The notes under the pieces: model-generated
The model's database searches: none
What the model was told of the DNA's origin: nothing
The model's input: only the letters and a program-made list of their open reading frames with translations
Origin: JAKANT01 sp035502095
GTDB lineage: Bacteria; Pseudomonadota; Gammaproteobacteria; Burkholderiales; Burkholderiaceae_F
Reading direction: 5' to 3'
DNA length: 18,804 nucleotides
NCBI GenBank assembly: GCA_035502095.1
Contig: DATJUX010000031.1
Location: forward strand, 1 to 18,804
Made by a program: the position numbers and the translations under genes
In this document: piece after piece, positions 13,013-18,804 of the stretch
How the letters are laid out: each line of letters begins with the position of its first letter
Position numbering within the stretch: the first letter of the stretch is position 1

Positions 13013-14409
13013 CGGCTGCGGCAGGGTTTCTTGCCGGCTGCGCGGCGGGTCCTGACTACGTCCGCCCTCGCATCGAGGCGCCCGCCGCCTACAAGGAGGC
13101 CGGCCCTTGGAAAGACGCCGAGCCGAGCCAGGTCGACGCCGCGCACCCGTGGTGGACCCAGTACGGCGACGACAAGCTGAACGAGCTGATCGACGAAGCC
13201 AACAAGGCCAACGAGAACATCCGCCTTGCCGAGGCGCAATACCGCGCGGCACGCAGCGCGACGGACGCCGCCCGCGCCGGCTACTACCCGACGCTGGGTG
13301 CGACCGCCGCCGCCGGACGCGCGCGTACGATCTCGAATGGCGTGATCGAGCTCGGCAACTCGGCGAGCGTCGCGCTCGTCACGAGTTGGGAGCCCGACCT
13401 GTGGGGCAGCGTGCGCCGCTCGGTCGAGGCGGGTACGGCCGGCGAGCGTGCGAGCGCGGCCGACCTGGCCGCCGCGCGCCTCAGCGTGCAGGCGCAGCTG
13501 GCGCAGGACTATTTCCTGCTGCGCGCCACCGACGAAGGTATCGACCTGTTCGCCCGTACCGTCGAGGCCTACACGCACGCGCTGAAGCTGACGCAGGACC
13601 AGTACAAGGCGGGCATCGTCCTGCGCTCGGACGTCGCGCTTGCCGATACGCAGTTGCAGTCCGCCGACGCGCAGCGCATCGACCTGCTGGCGCAGCGCGC
13701 GCAACTCGAGCACGCCATCGCTTTCCTGCTCGGCCGTGCGCCCGCTACCTTCACGCTGCCGCCGGCCCAGCCCACGGCGCGCATCCCGGTGACGCCCGCC
13801 GGCGTGCCGTCCGACCTGCTCCAGCGCCGGCCCGACATCGCAGGCGCGGAACGCCGGGTCGCACAAGCCAACGCGAACATCGGCGTGGCCCGCGCGGCGT
13901 ATTTCCCCAGCCTGGTGCTCGCGGCGAGCGGCGGCTACGACAGCAGCCACCTCGCTCCGCTGCTCGAGGCACCGGTCCGGGTCTGGTCGCTCGGTGCGGC
14001 GCTTGCGGGCACGCTGTTCGACGGCGGCCTGCGCGCCGCACGCGATGCGCAGGCGGTCGCAGCGTACGACGCCACCGTGTCGCAATACCGGCTTACCGTG
14101 CTCGGGGGCTTCCAGGAGGTCGAAGACAACCTGGCCACCCTGCGCGTGCTCGACGAGGAAGCGACCGTGCAGGAGCGCGCGGTCCAGTCCTCGCAACTTT
14201 CGGAACAGATGGCCCTCAGGCAGTACCGCGCCGGCACGGCGACGTACCTCGCGGTCGTCACCGCGCAGACCCTGGCGCTCGGCAACGAGCGCACGCTGGT
14301 CCAGCTGCGCGCGCGCCAGCTCGTGGCCTCCGTGGCGCTGGTCAAGGCGACGGGCGGCGGCTGGGAAACCGCGATGCTTGAAACGGAAGCGGCCGCGCCG
14401 GCACGCTGA
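12982..14409 (+). CDS. NodT/OprM-type RND outer-membrane factor
   Basis: This 475-residue lipoprotein is the outer-membrane channel of a tripartite efflux pump; three copies form a beta-barrel with a long alpha-helical periplasmic tunnel. The signal peptide ends in the lipobox LAGC (Cys20), and the mature protein begins with the family's GPDYVRP (23-29). Two outer-membrane-efflux repeats follow: about 60-250 and about 270-455, each a pair of long helices. LLQRRPDIAGAERRV (near 274-288) and GTLFDGGLR (near 343-351) are family signatures. Length is normal. The ATG was chosen because the signal peptide begins there, although no Shine-Dalgarno sequence precedes it. It is the first gene of the operon, unlike the common adaptor-permease-channel order, and ends 20 nt before the adaptor. 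Confidence 0.95.
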   Translation: MSRRHRLACLTAAAGFLAGCAAGPDYVRPRIEAPAAYKEAGPWKDAEPSQVDAAHPWWTQYGDDKLNELIDEANKANENIRLAEAQYRAARSATDAARAGYYPTLGATAAAGRARTISNGVIELGNSASVALVTSWEPDLWGSVRRSVEAGTAGERASAADLAAARLSVQAQLAQDYFLLRATDEGIDLFARTVEAYTHALKLTQDQYKAGIVLRSDVALADTQLQSADAQRIDLLAQRAQLEHAIAFLLGRAPATFTLPPAQPTARIPVTPAGVPSDLLQRRPDIAGAERRVAQANANIGVARAAYFPSLVLAASGGYDSSHLAPLLEAPVRVWSLGAALAGTLFDGGLRAARDAQAVAAYDATVSQYRLTVLGGFQEVEDNLATLRVLDEEATVQERAVQSSQLSEQMALRQYRAGTATYLAVVTAQTLALGNERTLVQLRARQLVASVALVKATGGGWETAMLETEAAAPAR

Positions 14410-14429
14410 TTCGAACTCGAGAGGCATCC

Positions 14430-15611
14430 ATGACTCCCGCCCGCGCCCGCCGCTACGCGATACCCGCCGCCGTTCTCGTCGTCGTCGTGCTGGGCGCGGT
14501 GTGGGCGCTGGCCCATCGCGCCAGTGCGGAGAATCCGCCCGCCGCCAAGGTCACGCCAGCGGTACCGGTCACGTCGACGCTGGTACGCGAGCAGGACGTG
14601 CCGCTTTACCGCACAGGCGTCGGCACGGTGGTCGCCGCAATGTCCGTGACGGTCAAGCCGCGCATCGACGGCCAGCTCGACAAGGTGGCCTTCACCGAGG
14701 GACAGGACGTCAGGGAAGGCCAACTGCTGGTGCAGATCGACCCCCGCACGTTGCAGGCGCAACTGCTGCAGGCCAAGGCACAGAAGGACAAGGATGAAGC
14801 GCAGCTCGTCAACGCACGCGCCGACCTGGCGCGCTACCTCATGCTCATCGGCGAGGACGCCGCCACCCAGCAGCAGGTCGACACGCAGAAGGCCCTGGTC
14901 GCGCAGCTCGAGGCGGCGATCAAGACCGACGCGGCGCAGATCAACTTCGCCGAGGTGCAGCTTACCTACACCACCATCACGGCACCGATCAGCGGCCGGG
15001 TCGGCGCACGCCTGGTCGACCCGGGCAACATCGTGCACGCCGCCGACCCGGGCGGCCTGCTCGTCATCAACCAGATCGATCCGATCTCGGTCGTCTTCAC
15101 GCTGCCGGAGGACGTGGTGCAGCAGATCAATGCCGCGCAGCGCGCGAGCCGCACGCCCCTCACCGTGGTGGCGTATCCGCGCATCGGCGAGAACCCGATC
15201 GCCACCGGCCGGCTGATCCTGCTCAACAACCAGATCGACACGTCCACCGGGACGGTGCAGCTCAAGGCGAGGTTCGCGAATCCCGACCACCAGCTGTGGC
15301 CGGGGCAGTACGTCAACGCCAGGCTGATGCTCGGCCGCCGCAGCCGGGCCATCACGGTGCCCGCCGCCGTCGTGCAGCGGAGCCAGGACGGCACGTTCGC
15401 GTACGTGGTGGACAGCGACAAGACGGTGCGCACCCAGCCGGTCGTCGTGGCGCAGATCCAGGACGGCATGGCCGTGATCGACAAGGGCCTCGCCGCGGGC
15501 GAGCGCGTCGTGGTCGACGGACAGTTCAAGATCAAGCCCGGCATCAAGGTGGTCGAGACCTCCGGCGCTGCGCAGGCGCCGGCGGCGCCGCCCGCGGAGG
15601 CTTCCAAGTGA
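14430..15611 (+). CDS. RND periplasmic adaptor subunit (MdtA/AcrA-like)
   Basis: This 393-residue membrane-fusion protein bridges the permease and the outer-membrane channel. An N-terminal hydrophobic segment (8-28) anchors it; there is no lipobox, so it is membrane-inserted or cleaved at ASA rather than lipidated. The lipoyl domain halves are at about 74-106 (KPRIDGQLDKVAFTEGQDV) and 178-212 (TYTTITAPISGRVGARL). Between them lies an alpha-hairpin (about 107-176). A beta-barrel domain follows (about 215-300, IDPISVVFTLPED), then the membrane-proximal domain, and the tail is Ala/Pro-rich. This matches MdtA in length and motifs. GAGAGG lies seven bases before the ATG. Its TGA overlaps the GTG start of the permease (GTGA), indicating coupled translation. 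Confidence 0.95.
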   Translation: MTPARARRYAIPAAVLVVVVLGAVWALAHRASAENPPAAKVTPAVPVTSTLVREQDVPLYRTGVGTVVAAMSVTVKPRIDGQLDKVAFTEGQDVREGQLLVQIDPRTLQAQLLQAKAQKDKDEAQLVNARADLARYLMLIGEDAATQQQVDTQKALVAQLEAAIKTDAAQINFAEVQLTYTTITAPISGRVGARLVDPGNIVHAADPGGLLVINQIDPISVVFTLPEDVVQQINAAQRASRTPLTVVAYPRIGENPIATGRLILLNNQIDTSTGTVQLKARFANPDHQLWPGQYVNARLMLGRRSRAITVPAAVVQRSQDGTFAYVVDSDKTVRTQPVVVAQIQDGMAVIDKGLAAGERVVVDGQFKIKPGIKVVETSGAAQAPAAPPAEASK

Positions 15612-18600
15612 ACGTCTCCGCCAACTTCATCAAAAGGCCGATCGGCACGACCCTCCTGTCGGCGGCGATCCTGCTCACCGGCATCGCGGCCTTTCCGCTG
15701 CTGCCGGTCGCGCCGCTGCCGCAGGTGGACTTCCCGACGCTGCAGGTCTCGGCAAGCCTGCCCGGGGCGAGCCCGGAGACGATGGCCTCGAACGTCGCGC
15801 AGCCGCTGGAGCGCCAGTTCTCGCTCATCTCGGGGCTGTCGCAGATGACGTCGCTCTCCGGCATCGGCTCCACGCAGATCACGCTGCAGTTCGACCTGGA
15901 GCGCTCGATCGACAGCGCCGCGCTCGACGTGCAGACGGCGATCAACGCCGCGTCGGGTCAGCTGCCGCCCAACCTGCCCAGCCCGCCGACCTACCGCAAG
16001 GTCAATCCCGCCGACGCGCCGATCATGCTGATCACGGTGCAGTCGAAGACGCTGCCGCTGATCAAGGTCAACGACTACGCCGACAACATCCTCGCGCAGC
16101 AGATCTCGCAGATCTCCGGCGTGGGCCTGGTCAACATCGGCGGCGCGCAGAAGCCCGCCATCCGCATCCAGGTCGACCCGACCCGCGTGGCCGGCATGGG
16201 GCTGAGCCTGGAGGACCTGCGCACCGTCATCGCCAACATCTCGGTGAACCAGCCCAAGGGCACGGTCGACGGCGCCGCGCAGGCGTTCACCGTGTACACC
16301 AACGACCAGCTGCTGACGGCGGCGCCCTGGAACGACGTCGTGCTCGCGTACAAGAACGGCGCCCCGGTGCGGGTGCGCGACATCGGCGTCGCCATCGACG
16401 CGCCGGAAGACCGCAAGGTCGCCGCGTGGGCCTACAAGGGCGCTGCCGCGCCGCCCGAAAGCGCCATCGCCAACGATCGCTCGATCCTGCTGGTCATCTA
16501 CAAGGAGCCCGGCGCCAACGTCATCGCGACGGTGGATCGCATCCGCGCGGCCCTGCCGCGCCTGCGCGCCGCGATTCCGCCGACGATCGAGGTGCACACG
16601 CTGGTCGACCGCACGCAGACGATCCGCGCCTCGGTGCACGACGTCGAATCGACGCTGATGCTGACCATCGCCCTGGTGGTGATGGTGATCTTCCTGTTCC
16701 TGCGCAACCTCGCGGCCACCGTGATCCCGAGCGTGACCGTGCCGCTCGCCCTGCTCGGCACGTGCGCGGTGATGTATCTCGCGAAGTTCAGCCTCGACAA
16801 CCTGTCTCTGATGGCGCTGACGATTTCGGTCGGTTTCGTGGTCGACGACGCGATCGTGATGCTGGAGAACATCTACCGCCACGTGGAGGAGGGCAAGTCG
16901 CCGCTGGAGGCCGCGCTGCAGGGCGCGGGCGAGATCGCCTTCACGATCATATCGATCTCGGTCTCGCTGGTGGCCGTCTTCATCCCCCTGCTCCTGATGG
17001 GCGGCGTCGTCGGCCGCCTGTTCCGCGAATTCGCGCTTACCGTGACCATGGCCATCGCGGTCTCGGTGTTCGTCTCGCTCACGCTGACGCCGATGCTGTG
17101 CTCGCGGTACCTCAAGCACGTCGAACCCGGCCGGCACGGCCGCGTTTACATGCTGGCCGAACGGTTCTTCGAGGCGATGCTCGGCGGCTACAAGCACGGG
17201 CTGGACGTGGTGCTGCGCCACCAGTTCGCCACGCTGTGCGTGTTCCTGCTCACGATGGCGGCCTCGGTGCTTCTCTACGTCTACGTCCCCAAGGGCTTCT
17301 TCCCGCAGCAGGACACCGGGTTCATCTTCGGCAACGCGCAGGCGGCGCAGGACTCGTCGTTCGCGGCGATGAATCGCCGCATGATCCAGATCGCCGACGT
17401 CGTGCGCCAGGACCCGGACGTGAGCGGCCTCGGCATGTTCGGCAACTCCTCGACCTACAACACGGGCAACTTCTTCATCGTGCTGAAGCCGAAAGCCGAA
17501 GGCCGCACGCTGAGCGCCGACCAGATCATCGCGCGCCTGCGCCCGAAGCTCGCCGGGATCGAAGGCGTGACGCTGTTCATGCAGGCCGGCCAGGACATCA
17601 ACGTGGGCGGCCGGCTGGCACGCACGCAGTTCCAATACACCCTGACCGACGCCGACCTGAACGAGCTCAACGAATGGGCGCCCAGGGTGCTGGCGCGATT
17701 CCAGCAGCTGCCGCAGCTGACCGACGTCGCCTCCGACCTGCAGAACGCCGCCAGCACCGCCACGCTGACGATCGACCGCGACCGGGCCTCGAGCTTCGGC
17801 ATCTCGCCCGCAACCATCGACGCCACCATCTACGACGCGATCGGGCAGCGGCAGGTGAGCCAGTTCTTCACCCAGATCAACAGCTATCACGTCGTGCTCG
17901 AAGTCACGCCGGAACTGCAGACCGATCCGTCGCTGTTCAGCAAGCTCTACCTGACCTCGCCGTTGACCGGACAGCAGGTCCCGCTATCGACGTTCGTCAG
18001 CGTCGATACCAACAAGACCGCCTACCTGTCGATCAGCCACCAGAGCCAGTTCCCCGCGGTCACCCTGTCGTTCAACCTGGCGCCGGGCGCGGCGCTCGGC
18101 GACGCGGTCAACGCGATCAACAAGGCGCAGGCGCAGATGGGACTGCCGCAGGCGCTCACCGGGTCGTTCCAGGGCACGGCGAAGGCATTCACCGATTCGC
18201 TCGCCACGCAGCCGTACCTGATCGCTGCCGCGTTGATCGCCGTCTACATCGTGCTCGGCCTGCTGTACGAGAGCTACATCCACCCACTCACCATCCTTTC
18301 GACGCTGCCTTCGGCCGGCGTCGGGGCGCTGCTAATCCTGATGGCCGGCGGTTACGAGCTCACGGTCATCGCGCTGATCGGCATCATCCTGCTGATCGGC
18401 ATCGTCAAGAAGAACGGGATCATGATGGTCGACGTCGCACTCACCGCCGAGCGCGAACACGGACTCGCGCCGCTCGAAGCGATCAGGCACGCCTGCCTGC
18501 TGCGCTTCCGCCCGATCATGATGACCACGATGTGCGCGCTGCTCGCGGGTCTGCCGCTGATGCTCGGCCACGGCCAGGGATCGGAACTGCGGCGGCCGCT

Positions 18601-18757
18601 CGGCTACGCGATGGTGGGCGGACTGCTGCTGTCGCAGGCGCTGACGCTGTTCACGACGCCCGTGGTTTATCTCTACCTCGATCGCCTTCACTACTGGTAC
18701 ACGCGCCGGCGCCACGAGGCGCCGCGTCCGGTCGCCGCGCCGGTCTCCGGCGAGTAG
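15608..18757 (+). CDS. RND multidrug efflux permease (MdtC/MuxC-like, HAE-1)
   Basis: This 1049-residue inner-membrane proton-drug antiporter is the pump of the operon. It follows MdtC closely: LPVAPLPQVDFPTLQVSASLPGASPETM-type start (32-59), 12 expected TM helices, and two large periplasmic loops. The proton-relay residues are present: D413-D414 in TM4 (GFVVDDAIVMLENI) and the lysine pair K934-K935 in TM10 (GIVKKNGIMMVD). LLRFRPIMMTT and GSELRRPLG near the C-terminus are family landmarks. The twin Asp in TM4 favours a drug (HAE-1) rather than metal pump. The start is GTG at 15608, inside the adaptor stop (GTGA), with GGAGG seven bases upstream; the open frame further upstream is a shadow. 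MdtBC systems have two permeases, whereas only one is encoded here. Substrates cannot be read from sequence. Confidence 0.96.
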   Translation: MNVSANFIKRPIGTTLLSAAILLTGIAAFPLLPVAPLPQVDFPTLQVSASLPGASPETMASNVAQPLERQFSLISGLSQMTSLSGIGSTQITLQFDLERSIDSAALDVQTAINAASGQLPPNLPSPPTYRKVNPADAPIMLITVQSKTLPLIKVNDYADNILAQQISQISGVGLVNIGGAQKPAIRIQVDPTRVAGMGLSLEDLRTVIANISVNQPKGTVDGAAQAFTVYTNDQLLTAAPWNDVVLAYKNGAPVRVRDIGVAIDAPEDRKVAAWAYKGAAAPPESAIANDRSILLVIYKEPGANVIATVDRIRAALPRLRAAIPPTIEVHTLVDRTQTIRASVHDVESTLMLTIALVVMVIFLFLRNLAATVIPSVTVPLALLGTCAVMYLAKFSLDNLSLMALTISVGFVVDDAIVMLENIYRHVEEGKSPLEAALQGAGEIAFTIISISVSLVAVFIPLLLMGGVVGRLFREFALTVTMAIAVSVFVSLTLTPMLCSRYLKHVEPGRHGRVYMLAERFFEAMLGGYKHGLDVVLRHQFATLCVFLLTMAASVLLYVYVPKGFFPQQDTGFIFGNAQAAQDSSFAAMNRRMIQIADVVRQDPDVSGLGMFGNSSTYNTGNFFIVLKPKAEGRTLSADQIIARLRPKLAGIEGVTLFMQAGQDINVGGRLARTQFQYTLTDADLNELNEWAPRVLARFQQLPQLTDVASDLQNAASTATLTIDRDRASSFGISPATIDATIYDAIGQRQVSQFFTQINSYHVVLEVTPELQTDPSLFSKLYLTSPLTGQQVPLSTFVSVDTNKTAYLSISHQSQFPAVTLSFNLAPGAALGDAVNAINKAQAQMGLPQALTGSFQGTAKAFTDSLATQPYLIAAALIAVYIVLGLLYESYIHPLTILSTLPSAGVGALLILMAGGYELTVIALIGIILLIGIVKKNGIMMVDVALTAEREHGLAPLEAIRHACLLRFRPIMMTTMCALLAGLPLMLGHGQGSELRRPLGYAMVGGLLLSQALTLFTTPVVYLYLDRLHYWYTRRRHEAPRPVAAPVSGE

Positions 18758-18786
18758 ACCCGCGACGCAGGTCGCCGATCGGGCGG

Positions 18787-18804
18787 TGCCGGGGCGCCCC
18801 GGCA
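18787..18804 (+). terminator. Perfect 18-bp palindrome at the right edge
   Basis: TGCCGGGGCGCCCCGGCA is a perfect 18-bp palindrome 29 nt after the permease TAG, cut off by the window end. Its place suggests the stem of an intrinsic terminator for the efflux operon; a following T tract would lie outside the window and cannot be checked. Confidence 0.5.

Noticed and set aside
14966..17890. A 974-codon open frame on the minus strand opposite the adaptor and permease genes
   Set aside because: It is fully antisense to clearly conserved RND genes, is rich in Arg, His, Asp and Gln as expected of a GC-driven shadow, and has no recognisable domain.
1..18804. CRISPR array, insertion sequence, phage or toxin-antitoxin genes
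   Set aside because: No regularly spaced repeats, transposase or integrase motifs, or small toxin-like gene pairs were seen on either strand.

Overview
The window is very GC-rich, compactly coded DNA from a proteobacterium, most likely a betaproteobacterium of the Burkholderiales type. The evidence is gene content: a DUF2844/DUF3443 pair, a YXWGXW-repeat lipoprotein, a galactose/arabinose 1-dehydrogenase of the Azospirillum/Pseudomonas type, an MdtC-like RND pump with a NodT-type outer-membrane factor, and a CCCCACCCCAACC-type intergenic palindrome. I see no rRNA, tRNA, CRISPR array, transposase or phage gene, so this reads as chromosomal DNA. Long open frames opposite the real genes are GC-driven shadows.

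Positions 1-12539 hold eleven supported genes, all on the minus strand. In transcription order they are: a hybrid histidine kinase (12539-10467), an unrecognised single-TM protein (10307-9846), an HtrA/DegP-type protease (9585-8131), a lipoprotein of two tandem modules 12 nt further on (8118-7534), a YXWGXW lipoprotein (7333-6983), an orphan OmpR-family regulator (6735-5977), the overlapping DUF2844-DUF3443 pair (5787-4076), a Gfo/Idh/MocA sugar dehydrogenase (3901-2972), a large SPFH/band-7 membrane protein (2788-833), a secreted Yx(FWY)xxD protein (721-362), and a possible 41-residue exported peptide (304-179). Most products are exported or membrane-anchored, so the block reads as cell-envelope maintenance: protein quality control, surface lipoproteins and membrane scaffolding.

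Positions 12982-18757 on the plus strand are a tripartite RND efflux operon in the order outer-membrane factor, periplasmic adaptor, inner-membrane permease. The genes are tightly spaced (20 nt, then a GTGA stop/start overlap). The operon is divergent from the hybrid kinase across 442 bp that carry a good sigma70-like promoter, a large inverted repeat touching its -35 box, and a possible leader ORF. The window ends in an 18-bp perfect palindrome that may begin the operon terminator.

The most interesting item is the DUF3443 lipoprotein. It carries both DTGS and DSGS motifs, a GILGIG motif and a C-terminal element in the order and approximate spacing of a two-lobed pepsin-like aspartic protease, and it is translationally coupled to a secreted DUF2844 partner. 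Second are the vault-like repeats ahead of the SPFH domain, and third the operator architecture of the efflux promoter. All functional statements come from reading the sequence and remembered family features; no search was run.
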